A program made the position numbers and the translations under genes. DNA of 64,000 nt from contig JAYMTL010000058.1 of assembly GCA_036897445.1 (NCBI GenBank), positions 1-64,000 on the forward strand, read 5' to 3'. The first letter of the stretch is position 1, and every line of letters starts with the position of its first letter. Below the pieces are notes generated by a model, which was not told the DNA's origin, did not search any database, and worked only from the letters and a program-made list of their open reading frames with translations. The stretch comes from Pelargonium tetragonum. Its lineage: Eukaryota > Streptophyta > Magnoliopsida > Geraniales > Geraniaceae. Of the stretch, positions 25,565 through 39,376 are shown in pieces.

Positions 25565-28128
25565 CCAGGATCTAGAATTATGGGTGAAACTGGTATATCG
25601 GAAAAGCTCTAAACCTAATAAGGGGTTTCCGTGAAGTCCTACTTTATTATACAAGTCTGGCTGTTTATGATATACGAAATATATTAAGATCCACGAATTA
25701 GGTTGGCCAGTTTTTAGTTACGAAACCTGCCGAAGAATTTTAGCAAAGAGATTTGCATATAAGCAATGAAATTAAGAGGTATCCCTGCTAAGGTTAATTT
25801 GTATCGTATATTAACATTAGTAAGGGGGAGTCTTCCGTTTTACTGGGTCTTACTGGAAAGTAGGGAGTTGTCTGGCTTTGTTATCTTTAGCATTTTGAAA
25901 TTAGTCTAAATGTAATAAAAGGCCTTTCATTCCTGAAATTTCAGTTTTTATTAAAAGTAGCTCTATTATGAATGCTTGTTTCTCGGTTTCAGATTCAAGT
26001 AAGGCAATGGGAAGTTGAATCGATTAGGTTAGGAGCTTCCAGAGGAGTCTAGAGTAAGAAAAGTAAGACAAAGCTATAAAGAATTTGTTAAAAAAGAGGC
26101 AAGTTTACTTGGGGATTTTTCAAAATAAAATGAGAACAAGCCTTCCCTTGATTATGGATAAGATACAAAAGAGCCTGAATCTGGTATAAAAACTGGGGGC
26201 AGGGTCTCTTTCTATAAATAGAAAAGCGCTCTTCTAAAAAGTCTGTGCTAAACTTTTTTATGGACAGCGTATCCAGAAAAATGAAGAAGTAAACCTAGCA
26301 TCAGCGGCAAAAAGTAGGACTCAAAAAAGCAAAACAAAAAGAGTACTGAAATAGACTTCTGTAAAAGGGGAGTAGCTTAGTTTCAGGAAAAGAGCGTCTC
26401 TTCTAAAAAAAGTTTCCACCATTCAAACTAATCGAAATTTTTAGCTAGACTTGAAAAAGTACATACCTTAGCAAATATTCCCAGATTTTCACCATTGATA
26501 TAATTTTCATTATTATGTCCCCGCAATATAAATATAATAGAGATAGAGACAATAATAAATCCAAAGCTTTTTTTTATTTATCTTAGAATTTTTTTTAGAT
26601 TCAGAGTATACATACAGATCTTCCCTCCTAAGACTTAAAAAAACTTAGCCAGTATTACTTACTGGAAATTTTACCCTTACCTTAAAACTCTCTCGCGAAT
26701 AGAGAATTACTAAACTCCATAGATCAGAAAGGTATCCATCTAAATAAAGAAAGTGAGCACCGGATATAAAAAACCTTATACAAATATGTAAAAAGGTTGA
26801 GAAAGAAATTTAGATTTGTTTTAAGAACTTTTCCTAGATTTTGAGTTCGAGCAGTTAAAGCGCAGCCTCTTTCCATTCAATACGTTTGTAAATACAGAGA
26901 ATAAGCCCAGTAATTAATAGGAAAAAACCATACTATACATCTTACTTAACTGAAGTGTCAAGTAAGCGGCTTCGTTCGGATTAGGTGCACAGTGTGCCGT
27001 AAATTGAAATTTATTAGGTCTCAACTTTCTTGGGAGTTTACTATCTAGAGTTTTGACTTGATTTCATAACATTCATAACAAAGGAGTAAGAAAGTTTCTT
27101 CCACTAAGTGAATACTCTATTCTAAAAAGACTCCTTACTTATGTCTTTCGCTAAAGACTTTTGAACTGAAACCCTTGCATGTCGAAATTGGGAAACAGTG
27201 TCGTGTTACCTTTAAAAGAAAAGGGCTACTGTGTCTACAGAAAATGTAGCTATCACGTATAAGTATAAGTACGGGTGGACTTGCTGGGTAAGTGGATAGT
27301 TTCTATAGAAGCGATTTTGATCAAGCAAGAATATACTCTAATGTAATCTTAGAATCAGATCCGGAAAAGGTTACTCTGATTTTAATTAAAAGGTAAAAAG
27401 AAAGAACTTGAATTTCTAATTAGTAATATAAGCAATAAGCAGGGGTCCTCGTAGGAGAGGTTTTCATTTTAATAAACCCCATTTCTATTTTCCTGGATCC
27501 GTAAAATAAAAAAAAGACTCTACTTCAATCCTTTTTTACCTTAAAAACCCTTTTTTGTAATACGTAATACAGCTAAAATTTTCGCATAAAGTCAAGACTT
27601 GAAAACCCTTGTATATAACTTACTTCATTGTAAAAACGAAAATTTACCAGGTCCTGTCGTAAGCATAGAAACTTAAAACTAGCTATAGCAACCTTTTAAC
27701 TGAAAACTTTTACCTTACCTTGTTTCTCTATCATACCTGCAACTGCCTGCTTTATTAGGGATATAGAACCTTCTCCTTTTTTATTTCCTCTAAAAAACGT
27801 CCCTTGTTTAGATTTAGGGCAGCTCTTTTTCAAACCAAATCGCTTGTAAAAGTCTTGCATAAGTTTAAGGAATTCCCTCGATAGATTTTTATAACTATAT
27901 CGAGAGGTTCAAGCACACTCTTTAAATACACTCCTTTCAAAGGGTTCCAATTCCTTTCCAATCCAAAAGCAATGACTATACTATAGTTAAAGAACCTTTT
28001 CGGTATTATATTTAAGATAAGAATTTGATATTTTACATAAAAATATAGTTATGGGTTTACCTTCTATTTGGAGCCTTAACTTTATTTAAACTAAGGAGAC
28101 TTAGAAGTTATAAAGAAAACTCTCGCTT

Positions 28129-28142
28129 GAGGGAGCCCCCTC
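28129..28142. repeat. GC-rich mini-hairpin GAGGG/CCCTC
   Basis: GAGGG (28129-28133) pairs with CCCTC (28138-28142) around a 4-base loop AGCC. It is one of several GC-rich clumps in AT-rich DNA. No role can be assigned. Confidence 0.4.
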
Positions 28143-29849
28143 TAGTTTGTACAATGCACTAGGAGTCTTTTCTGTGTATATATTCTCGTACCCAAACACT
28201 GAGAATTTCTTGGGATAACTAGAACTCTCTAAGCCGTGGACAGGGTTCTAAACTAAGCGAAGAGAGACAAATCTATCTAAAAACCCCCTCATGCTTAATG
28301 ACAAACCTGGAGAAGATTCTTACTATTCTCAAGCCTCCTGAATAAACGGAACAAAGCATAAAGGAAATCTAGCAGGTGCTTAGAAAACTTAACAAAGGAA
28401 AACCTATATAATATAAAATCTGAAAAAATTCTTAACATAAGCACAAGTCTGCTAAAGCGAGTTTTGTTGAATGTGAATTTTATTATGTGAAAGACTACCA
28501 AAAGGGTGAGTAAACTTGAGTAATAAAAGTCAAATTCCCTGGATTCCTAGTAGTTATAGCGGCGAAGTTTGAGGATCTCACGATGTTATTAAAAACTCTG
28601 CTTTCTGGAGATATACGGTAAATTGTATTCTCTCAGGCCCTATCCATATAAAAAGAAGATAAATATGCTTTTATTCAATTAAATAGGGGGTGAGGTCTAT
28701 GATACTATATAAACGCACTTAGGTCAAGCAGGAAGAAAATCTTTTTCTGTAGGAAAAAGAAGTAAACTATAGCTGGAGTATAGAAAAGAAAAAAGAGGTC
28801 CCTTTTCTATTAATTAGAAGTGCAAGTTTATACTAAGACTAAGCCTCTTTATAGGAAATGCTAAATTAGGGTTTCGCTGAAAAGACAAGGGCAGATCTGA
28901 ATGAAGCTAACTATGAAAATCTTTCCTGCAGTGCCGGAAAAGGTAACCTTAAGTAACTCGAGTAATTGATAAGAATATAAGTTTCCAAGACGTTGCTAGG
29001 AGAAGCTTTGATAAGGATACCAGATCAAGACTCGTTATATAGTTCAGAGAAAGGTTTTAAGGGTACACCTGGAAGACTCCATGAGTACTTTCCAATTTTC
29101 AATCTTCGGTATTAGAGCTTTCTTTTAACATTTAGAGACAAAAAGCTTTGTAAGCTCTACTTGTTAAACTTTAGTTGTGTATAGACTTTTTTTACTTTAT
29201 GCTGTAATATCTGTACGAGAAAGGCAGGGGTTTGATATCGGCGTTTTTGTTGTGTAATCTTCCTTGATTTTAGACTTTATTACAGGGAATTGCCTGATGG
29301 ATATAGACTTTAAAAAGAGCTGAACGCGGAACCTTTCTTTTTGCGGAAAGGAGATCCAGGTAACCAATGTCCTATGATCCAGGGATTCTTGAGGGTATTC
29401 TCATATAAATAGAAGAAGATCTAAGTATCCTGGATCCAAATTAATAGGGCACTTTTTGAGAAGTGATGGCAACATGCGTATAATGTATAAAATCCTTGGT
29501 AAGTATAAGTATTAAAAAATCTATCAGATATGCATTTCTTTATATAAAGTTTCTTTCTGTTCAAATTTGTATCTAGGGACCTTTTTCCCTCTAGACTATT
29601 ACACGAGGTTACTCCTTTTCTTTTCAGTCTTTTCTTAACCCAAAAGGGTGCCTAACTCCTAACTAGGGTAGCTTTTTAATGCCCAATTGTCTATACAAGA
29701 TTTTTCTGCACGGCCAACCCAACTTTTATATCCTTGTTAATTTTGGGCTTATCGTCTCAAATTGTAGTTCTATTTGTTTTCTAGAAATTCTTAATTATAG
29801 GAAGATATACATAGAAAAGCAACCTGAATCGAGTTTGAGAATAAGTGCA

Positions 29850-29875
29850 GAATTTTATTAAAAAATTTAGGAGTT
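29850..29875 (+). repeat. Dispersed repeat, copy 1 (26 bp)
   Basis: GAATTTTATTAAA followed by AAATTTAGGAGTT matches 41272-41298 at every base except one inserted C there. Weaker resemblance continues on both sides (GAGATA-like upstream, CTTTAAT downstream). By hand estimate this match is well beyond chance. Confidence 0.65.
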
Positions 29876-32206
29876 ATCTTACTTTAATTACTAAACGAGT
29901 AGACAAGGGTTTTGAATACTCAATCTTATTATCGCAGGAAGATCCAGTTAAATATATGACCTACTCGCTAGAGTTCTTTATGCTTTTTCGAACGTAAAAG
30001 TCTACTTTTTTATTTTAGTTTGGATTAGATAAATATAGGTAATATAGTTGTATTAATGTTCGTGTAAAAAAAGAGGGTAAAGAAATTTAGAGCTGTTTCA
30101 AGTCAAGGGGCTTTCTTCTGTTTATGGAAATGACTCAAGAATCTGGAAAGGGTAAATCTTTCAAAGCAATTTCTATATAAGAGTCTATAAAACTGTCAGT
30201 TACTTTACGAGTCAAATTAACAATTCCGTTTTTTGCTTGTTTACTAACGGATACAAAAATATGGTTAAAATTATAAGGTTCTTTTTCTTCGGCTCGGGCA
30301 CTCTATCTAATCTAGGAACCTCCATCTATCTACTAAGAATTTCCGAATAGTAAGTATTCTTTTACATACATTCCATTATGTGTTCTTGATATTATCACCA
30401 GAATTTAGAGCCCATTCAAGTATTCTTAAAAGATGACAGTAGTATAAAAGGGGCCTCTTGAGAGCCTCAATCCCCAGGCTAAGAGCTATACACTTCAAAT
30501 TTGCAAATAAGAGTATAGAACAAAAACTACAAGAAAATGAATATAGCATAGGGATGACCTCACACCCATTGCTTTTTTTAAGCCTCAGGGGTCTCCTTCC
30601 GCAATACATAAAAAGATACTAAATTCCTAACTGGAAGTAATCATACTAATGATTTCGATACAAAGGATCTAACAATACGGAGTAACTTATATGCCAGAGC
30701 GATGGGAAAGAACTAAAAGAAAGATTAAGTATAGGAAAAAGTATGCGTACGCTCCAAAGGCAAAGCTTAGAAATAGCAAAATACAACTTTCATTCACTCA
30801 GTTAAAATCTTAGAAGAGGGATTGATTTTTTTTCTATTGATGCTAGAGAATCCTCCACTCTTATCAAGTCTATTTCAGATACCTCTCTTCTATCTCGCGA
30901 ATAGGTCTTCTTTTCATTTCAATTTCAAAGAACTTTCCGGGGCTCAAGACAAGGATACTAAGCAGGTTTTTATTATTGAAATTGACGAGTAGTAGATCTC
31001 AGGCATGCAATGAGTAGCCCTGACTAAGTTTGACTTGTCTTAGTAGCTCATCTCCGCCTTTCGGTATACTAATCAAATGTGTCTCGAAATTCTTCATACA
31101 GGGGCTCCCTACTATTCCTGCGGGTAAGTGTAAAAGGGTTAATAAATAGATTATGGATGAAGTATATTTTCGAAAAAGCTAGTGTTATTGGAAGCTATTG
31201 ACAGATACCGACTTTATAATGGATACAAAGAGGTTTAGATTCTACCTACACTACAATTTACTACAAATTTATAAGCTAAATTTGATGCTAGTGGATGCTA
31301 CTCATCCGAGTTCCCTTTAAGGAGATGCTTCTATTTTAATACATATGTATTCCAAAAGAATGTTACCAAAAAGATCCAACAAAGGTACAAGAAGCTAAGT
31401 CCTCCAAAGAAAGACAAAGTCAATGCATATGCTTTTTCAAAGTACTTTTCATAGTCAATATCAAAGCTTCCTAAGTCCGTCCGGGCTGCACTATACCCAT
31501 TCGTACACCTCAACTTTAATAAAATAAGAAAGCCATTCTACTTCAAGGACACTGCCTTAGGAAAATGTTTGATTTGAAGACTTGAATCGAAGATAATGAA
31601 TAAGAGATACAAACCAGGTCAAATTTTATCTAGAATCTGTTTATTACATCGCCAAACTTTGAGCCAATAACTTATCCTGGAGGATTCTAGGTTAGGAAAG
31701 GTCATAATAAATTAGGAGGACCTTTACCTTGAGTTCTCCCTTATTAACTAGGAGTTTGAACTCTTATATATCTATTAAAATTGAGGTGGAGAGTGAGATC
31801 TCTCTTAGCACAACTAACTAATAATACAGGATCCTCCTAAAATGAAAGTAAAGGGGACAAAAGTATAAAAGCAAAAGAAAAGATAAAGAAGAAGGAATAG
31901 TTTATACGAATCAATTCTTAAACCTTAAAATGCAGGAAATGTTGTACTCTATATAAAGGTTTGATAGGTCCGGAAAAAGTAGCTATTAAAGTTATCCGGG
32001 AATTTTGGTACAATGGGTGTAAATTACTTATAAGGATTTCTAGGAACTGCTGTGCTAAAAGTAAGCTAATGTTCCTATAACGAGAATGTCAGTATGTTCT
32101 ATCATTAGACTATCCTAGATTTCCATTCCTCCGTCACAAAAAAGAAATTAGGGGCTTTGGTTGTCGTGTTTCATCTTCCAATACAAGAAGAGGCAGGCTA
32201 GTAAAA

Positions 32207-32220
32207 GCCCCGAAAGGGGT
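32207..32220. repeat. GNRA-loop mini-hairpin GCCCC-GAAA-GGGGT
   Basis: CCCC (32208-32211) and GGGG (32216-32219) pair around GAAA, with a closing G-T wobble. GNRA-capped GC hairpins are common as mobile mini-repeats in organelle spacers, but also arise by chance. Confidence 0.45.
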
Positions 32221-33600
32221 CCTTTAGAATAAAGGTACAGTTTTTAAGAAAGTGACAAAGCTCCACCCACAGGAATCCCAGAAAAAGGAAACCAGGGGCA
32301 TTCTGAAGACTTAGAAAACGGGGGCTCACAAAGCAGCCTCTTATAAAAATCCTGCTAAAACAAGGAGTAGGTGTACCGTTTAAGTAGGGTTTCTTACTAG
32401 CTCTGAGGAAAAGTTAACGGAATCTACTAGATTGAACTTAAGCGGACACTTCTTTTTTAGGTGAGAGGTAATAGTACTACACAGCAAGCTTTTATGCCCT
32501 AAAAAGGCCCTTGCTCATTTTGTATAAATTTAGATTTCATTCAGCGTAAAAACCCAGTAGCTTTCAGAACTTTGACTATTAAGGGCTCTCCGCTTTCTTT
32601 CTTTTAGGAAGGAAATTTATCCCGTGGTAGAGTATTTACTATTTGGTAGGGGCTCCTTTTATTCCTAATGGAGACTAAACTTTGACTATAAGTAAATAAT
32701 ACTGCTAGAAACACTAGGAATACCAAATTAGAAGATACTAAGCGAGATGCGGGTTTGGTAAACAAGGTCTTCTTTTTTCTCCTTAGCCCGGGAATTTGAT
32801 ATTAAAGGAATTCAATATAAGGTACTGGTTTTAGTTACTCTTTTGTATCCTAAAGTTTTAGGAATGTGCACTTAGTTCCAGAGGGTTCCCTTTATCTGTC
32901 TTTACCGGAGAACTCTCTAGAACGGCTAGCTGCGAGTGAGAGCCAAATAGGAAGAAAAATGAGAGGAGTAGCTTATACAAAAAAAAAGCGTAGGAAATCT
33001 TGTTAACAAAGAGCTCTCCTTAAGTTAAGTGCCCAAGTCTAGTTGCAGAATAGAACTACTACTACTTCAAACATACCGAAGCTTTCCCCGTATAAATTGC
33101 CCTATTTTTGCAGTCCTATTTCGATATATTCTTATACCAGGTATTTACAGGGTAATATAAAAAGCAGAATACTCAAGTCCTTAAATAAGCTCCTATCTTG
33201 TTTCTTTTTTCTTTGTTTTGTACTTTGTACTCAAACTTTAAAATTATGAAATTTCCCGATCACCGACGATAACTGAGAAAAAGATTTTGAATTGAACATA
33301 TGGGAAGCTATGAAACAAGATCTAAAGAAATCCGCATTTCAAAAAGTAGTGTAAATAGCTATAAACCTAAGGAAGAAGTTTTCCTTTTTTTACTTAGTTG
33401 CAGCTTTCAAGGGGTTAAGACTTTGTTGGTAAGTTATTAGGAAAACCTAGTATCGAAAAAAGAAAGTGAAATTTTGATCTGGATCCTTTGTATATACACT
33501 TTTGAGTCATAATACTTCCAAGTTTCTGCCCCTTTAGGAATAGGAAGAACCCTAAAAGGGCAACTCTTCTCTATTATCTATCAGGAATTGAAGCTCCCTA

Positions 33601-34480
33601 TAAAGACATAGTACACTGAGGAAGACCCCCTATTATAGACTCAAATAAAAACTACTAAACTCAGATAAGTAAACAGAAGCTATGACAGGACAGACACAGC
33701 TCCAGGGAACAATAACAAACAGGGATACAGACTCAAGCTCCTACTATTCCCAACTCCCAAAAAGACTCAAGGTATAGCTCTAAGAGTCAGAGTCTAGCTA
33801 TCGAGAAAGATATACAAAGACTAGCTATGAATAAATGAAAGAAGTCAGTAACAAAAAAGTAAGAAAAATTGGGTATATGTGTGATGTATGTACTATCAAA
33901 TGTACTCCCTCCGCAAAGCTGCAGTCGGTAAGGTAGATAGACTCCTATATCTCCTAGGTTACTACCTTCTATATTGATAAAGACATAAGACAAGAGGGAA
34001 GATACCTGGTAGAACTAGAAACACTAAAACAAGAACACCTATCTAGTACCAAGTCTAACTATCTTACTAAAGCATCTAACTCCTAGATAGACTAAAGACT
34101 ATCAAGTCAAGTACTATAATAAAGACTCCCCTCCCGCTCATCCTATTAGATGATAGGTATAGCTATGCCTATTACCCTTGCTAAGACTCCTTCCTTTACT
34201 GTTCCTAAGACTCTTAAGTAAGAAGAACAAGAATCTAAATATAAAACAATTCAAGCAAATAAATAAAGAAGTAAGACTAAGAAAAAGAAGTCAAAGAAGC
34301 GTACAAATCAAAAGATAAAAAGAATAAGGTGTTGGGTGTTATAAATAAGGTATCCCTTGACTATACTGACCAGAACCCTATAACAAAGGAACAGGCATAA
34401 AAGCAAGAGCAACTATTTACCTTAAAGACTTTCAAAAGTGAAAGGACACTCGTAAATCAAAAGGAATACAGATGAAACCA
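33601..34480. other. CA-rich, purine-rich block resembling decayed coding DNA
   Basis: The plus strand is rich in A and C at first and becomes AAG-rich near 34250-34340. There one frame reads KTKKKKSKKRTNQKIKRIR before a stop, a strongly basic run. A 68-codon minus frame (33787-33993) is unremarkable. The texture resembles blocks at 40061-40500 and 44081-44560. It may be the remains of a mobile element coding region; no family is identifiable. Confidence 0.3.
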
Positions 34481-35893
34481 GATCATGCTGAAGTTTATAC
34501 CTAGAGTTTAGGTACTCATTAATGCGAGTTTTCCTAATTCATAATGTTTTGATGTAAAGTGAAAGTCACAACATAGACTGCGCTTTTCAAGCTTATAAAT
34601 TCCTAAAAGAAGTCGTTAATATTAGTCCTTTTTAAGGCTACTTCTTAGGGCTAAGGTAACCTTGGTTTATTCGATATACTGTAGCGTCGTTTCTCAAAGC
34701 AACAAGTGCTCAAAATTGAAAAAGAACAAAAAGAATCCGAATTACAAAGCCTATCACATGCAATACAAAAGCCTTTTTGGCTTATCTCTTAGAATCGAGA
34801 GCTCTTTTGTAAGGAACAAAAGGGGTTTAAGGGTTCATTTTCTATAGAAAAGGCTCCTCCAAGGTGTCAATTTCATAAGGAAAGAGGTTATCCTAGTTCC
34901 TAGTATCTTGAGGCGATTAGTCTTAGATTCTGTAAAACACTCGTTTTTTACTCGGCAGGTTGGATCTTTTTATTTATTTAGTTCAAGTTTTCTTCCTTTT
35001 TTGGATGCTACTTTTCCCGAGCCTTGCCCTTTCAATACTTTAGTAGAAGGAGTCATCCCCTGTGTAGAATAAAGAAGGGGAGTTTAGATCGAAATTAACA
35101 GGAATTAGATATTCCGCTTTAGCCCTAGCGGATTTCAATCACTATTATGAGAGGATATAAGAACAACCCCTGCACTTTTCTTTTTTAAACAAGGAAAAAA
35201 GAGTGAACTTTTCATAAATAAAAGATCTTCTTATTTGTAATTTATTTACTATACTATATCTATTTTTGCAATAAAGTATGAGTCTGTTTTCTGACTCTTA
35301 AATAAACCCTATAAGATAAGGAGTCTGCTTACGAAGCATGCCCGTGTTAATTCGGCACTAACATGGCTTGTTTTCGGGATCAAAGAGTATCTAGAAAAAC
35401 TAAAGAAAAGGGTAGGTGAACTCTTCCTTCGTTTCAATCTAAAATAGAAGCCTTATAGATAGAACACAACTAAAAAAAGCTTTTTTCACCACATAGGGTC
35501 CGCCATACATTAGGATATCAAACTTTCCTCGATTTAAACTCAGATACTTTGGATTTCCTTGAGGACAAGGATACTTAAGGAAATTCTATCATCAAAAAAA
35601 AAAGAATTTCTGCTCTTCTTTCGGATGGGGTGCCTGACAAATCACTTTAACCTTATTGTACTTGCAACAGAATCTACCGGAATCGATAACACTTGTGTCG
35701 ACGAATCTTTGGTCTAACCGGATAAGAAGGGGGAGCCGCAAACCTATTAATTCAACTTCCAATCAATATAGAACTACTTTTGACTGGAGTTAGAACTTCT
35801 CGGAATAGGACTCCTTTTATCAACTTTTCATTTATTTATCGAAAATTTGGTTTTGTAGTCAAACCAGTTTAGGGCCAAAACTTTTATATCTTT

Positions 35894-35923
35894 TTTAGGC
35901 TCTAGGGGTTTAGGCTCTAGGGG
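35894..35923 (+). repeat. Tandem duplication, 2 x 15 bp
   Basis: TTTAGGCTCTAGGGG occurs twice in direct contact (35894-35908 and 35909-35923), identical. It is a recent slippage duplication with no known role. Confidence 0.9.
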
Positions 35924-37592
35924 TAATCCTTATATAAGCGTAAACCCGGAGGTTTTCCTTGGAAAGTGGGTGTACAACAAAAATTTTTTAGGAAAAACGG
36001 CAGCAAATTCTCAAAAAGAACCTACATTAAAGGGGTACCTTGATTTTCGATATAAGCTTTGACTCTTACAAAAATAAAAAAAAAAATGAAGTAGAATAGG
36101 CTCCAACCCTAAGAAGTTCCTCCTTTCCTTAATACTTACCGGGAATTCTTTACTTGTATGTACATTTTCGAATTTATTAAAAAAGAATAGTGATACAACC
36201 AACTTTTACTCGGCTGTGAGTAAACAAAGTCTCTTACTGGATTCCTGACTAGGATTTTAGTGAGTAGGATTGCAATTGGAAGGAAGCCAGACAGTTCTTA
36301 TATTAAATGAAAAAATGTCCTGTATTTTCACTGGGGTCGCGCCTTGACTTTCCTAAGTCAGTCATAATTCACACTTTATCCTTATTTACTTACCTGAACT
36401 CCTGCTACACGCAGCCTTTCTAATGCCTTTAAGACCCCCTTTTAGTTAGAATTTTAGAATAAAAGGACTTTCTTGAAAAACTCCAATTGTCTAACTGCCT
36501 AGCAAGAAATCTATATCTGCGTAAAATCTTTAGAACCTCCCCTCTTCAGGACAACTCTCGAATTCTTATACTTATACTACACAGACAGCTACCTCTCTTT
36601 ACTTTAGAAATGGAAACAAAGAAGCAGATATAAATAGCAATTTTCATGAAAGAAATCGAAAACTTTCCGGGCAAAGCTAAGAAAACTGGTTGAGGATTCG
36701 AGTAAACAGCGCCCTTGTTACTATCTAAAATCTCTTTTCTTTTATATTTACAGTTGAGGTGCCGATTAAATATAAAAGTCAGGGTGTTTCGCTATGTGCC
36801 CTACTTACCGCCAGGGTTTTACTATCTCGTTTATATCTTTATTGAATTGCTTACTTTACTAGCCCTTAGAGAGAATAAAGGAAACAGAACCTACTTTATA
36901 CAAATAGCCTGTCAACCTGGAAACAACAAACCCGCTAAATCTCCTCGCTTAAAGCCTTTGACTTTGAATACCCACTACTTTGCCACTACGCCTTCCCCAG
37001 GGTTTATTAAAAACTTTTAATAAGTTTGAGCAATTCAATTTATATGCTGCTTACTACGCTTTTTTTAGCTTTTATCTAATAAAGAGACCTCTTTTAAGGG
37101 GATTTCTTGGGCATTTTCTATATCCTTGCTTTTCAGAGCATTTTTAGCTTTTAGTCATGTCTCCCTACTTTTTGTAAACTGAATTGAAATACCCTAGTTG
37201 TAATGAAAATCTTCTAAGGGTGAGGGCAAGCTAGGACTGACACTGTCTTTCCTTATACTAAAAAGTTCACAAATCAAACACTACATACAAAATTCTTTTT
37301 GGTAATACCTGTGGGTCAGTCCATTTTTCTGTCCAGTCCAGTCCGTAATTTATATAGAACGAGTCTATAAGACGCTTTTTCTCATTTATCTTTTTAGCAA
37401 ACCCGCGCAAAAGTCCAAGAGATAACCTTTCATTTAATAAGGATTTCTTTAGGTACACCCCGGTTGAAGAAATCCCTAAGGTTTTTTTTGGAATATTTTC
37501 TTTTCATATAGGGATTCCCTCCATGTTATGTTTTTTCCAGTACAGCTACTAGAAGGTAAGAATCCTGGGAATTTAGTAAGATAAGAAGGTAA

Positions 37593-37612
37593 GGGCGTCC
37601 CTTGGGACGCCC
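37593..37612. repeat. GC-rich perfect hairpin, 9-bp stem
   Basis: GGGCGTCCC (37593-37601) and GGGACGCCC (37604-37612) pair fully around TT, and the arms are themselves nearly palindromic. Flanking AA and TTT extend the pairing with one bulge. This is one of the most GC-rich spots in the window. It resembles the short GC-rich palindromes in green-algal plastid and fungal mitochondrial spacers. It could serve as a transcript 3' end, but no gene lies next to it. Confidence 0.6.
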
Positions 37613-37814
37613 CTTTAGAGTCAATGTATTGCGAGAATCTCATAAAGGAGTCCCCCAGTTATAATAAAAGATGCTATTAGATGTCAAAGTAAGCAACCCC
37701 GGAAATTGAGTATAAAAACAGTGCATGCTCTAATAATCTCTAGACCCTGGTTTCTTTGCGTTTGCTTTTTGGTTCAGCCCGGTATTCCTAAATATTAGGA
37801 ACTTCCTGCAACCT

Positions 37815-37834
37815 CTTGGGTTTTAAAGCCCAAG
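37815..37834. repeat. 6-bp hairpin CTTGGG/CCCAAG
   Basis: CTTGGG (37815-37820) pairs with CCCAAG (37829-37834) over an 8-base loop TTTTAAAG. It lies about 200 bases from the stronger hairpin at 37593. It may well be chance. Confidence 0.35.
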
Positions 37835-39353
37835 GCCTTAAAAAATTACGTTATGTCTGAGTCTCGTTAAAAGTTTCCTGATTCAGGAAGGTTTGAAGTC
37901 CTTCATACTTAACCTTTTGTCATAAATTGTTCCCTCTTTTTTAATTTAAATTGAGTACTCAGATAGAAAATCTTATAAGAAAAGACATCTATAAACTTAC
38001 TGCAGCTACCCCAAGCATCCTTTAAGGTAGGCCTTAAAAGAGCTTCTCCTATAACACTTTTAAAACAATTGCTTAGATTTTAAGGACCATCAAGTAACAA
38101 AAATATGTATTATAACTAAATAAAGAACATCGGGGCCCCTCTGTGCTCGTACTTCTAGATTGAACTAAAAGGGTTTTATACTCCATTAAAGATATACCAG
38201 AAATTTCAATCTACCTGGTAGGAGAAACCCCACTAATGTGAAAAAGAAATTCGTACCTCAGGATTATACCTTGCTTTTATCCCAGGTTATATCCCTTAAA
38301 AAGCCCTTTGGACTTAGAACTACTTTTTTACTTTTATTTGGCATTCTGGCAAAGGTCCTCTTATATGAATCTAATTTACAACAAAATAGACGAAGGAAAA
38401 GCTTAACGAGGTTGAAGATCCTTACTTTCCTTTCGGCTCTACACTAATAACGAGTACTCACCTTCTGGCAAGTATACCAATACCCTAATTCTAATAGAAT
38501 GATATCCCCTTCGGCCCACTGGATTGGATTAATTACCCTATGAAATTATTAAGAGTTTTTGGGTCTATTGCCGAATATGAGAAGCTTGCGAAATTCTGTG
38601 TAAGGGGATTCTGTTGTTATATTTTAGGAGGGGCCCGAAGCTTAGTCTTGCTTTGCGCTTAGCCATTTCTGGAAAGATTGTACTAGTTAAACTGAGGAAT
38701 CTCCTCTAAGGGATCTTTTTTGATGTAGACTTGGTTAAACGTAGTCCGCTTATGAGGGCTCCCGTCTTACTATTTCACTTACTAAATTACTTGATTTTTA
38801 GAGTATGAGTAAACTAGAAGCGATTCTAGTCTCTTTTGTAGCTACTAACTAACGAGTTCGAAAGGGTACAGACCTAATTAGACTGAAAGCATGCGTTCAA
38901 ATTCTACCCTCCAAGTTCTATAGGATTTCTTGTTAGGAAAAGAATTTCTTTCTAGCCATTAGCTTCTTTCATAGTTGCAGGTTCTGGTTTTCTTAGCAAG
39001 GGTTCACATATTACAAGCTAGAACTTCTTTTTTATTCTAATTTACGGAATTTCCTGTATTAGCTCCTGCGCTACTAGCTTTATGTTACGGGAACTCTTTA
39101 AATAAATAAGAATTCCTTTCCTTGTGCAGCTTATCGTTATAAGCGGGAAGCTTGCTTAATACTATACACCCCACGAATACATCTTACCGAGTACGTAGTT
39201 TACGAGGTAATGTAATTAAGAGTATCCGTATAGTACAAACTTATTACACTAAAAGCCCAGAAATTTCACTTTTACTAGAAAATTCCGCTCTTTACAAAAG
39301 GCTTTGTATTCTCTAAAACCATTTCCTTATTATCCAGAATTGATATGAAAAAT

Positions 39354-39376
39354 CGGAAACATAAGGAACAAGCCAG
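39354..39376 (+). repeat. Short dispersed repeat, copy 2
   Basis: This is the partner of 7717-7737: AAATCGGAAACATAAG is shared exactly, followed by a near-match. On its own it is only weakly significant. Confidence 0.3.

Larger units (their letters stand above)
23601..25570. other. Mosaic block with coding-like islands
   Basis: Two islands, about 23900-24135 and 25215-25565, have ordinary CA/TG content and the window's longest frames (73 and 115 codons). Between them lies TA-rich, purine-rich DNA full of stops that still looks like eroded coding sequence. The block could be one old mobile element with uneven decay, or two younger insertions. I found no domain that names a family. Block A's word GATCGGAATC occurs at 24043-24052. 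Confidence 0.4.
25571..33600. other. AT-rich non-coding DNA
   Basis: I see no gene. Frames of 60-77 codons at 28295-28501, 29679-29861, 30376-30609, 31331-31513 and 33043-33249 have no recognisable content. A tRNA-Leu-like D-arm word, GGTGAAACTGGTATA, lies at 25583-25597 with no matching T-arm. One copy of a dispersed repeat (29850-29875) and two GC hairpins (28129-28142 and 32207-32220) are listed separately. Confidence 0.65.

Noticed and set aside
33899-33920. ACTCCCTCCG, the motif that opens many plant Stowaway elements
   Set aside because: Only ten bases, no inverted partner and no flanking TA duplication found.
36715-37020. 101-codon frame with a possible hydrophobic segment
   Set aside because: Non-ATG start, no motif, no signal peptide, no neighbouring gene. 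The hydrophobic patch follows from T-rich DNA.
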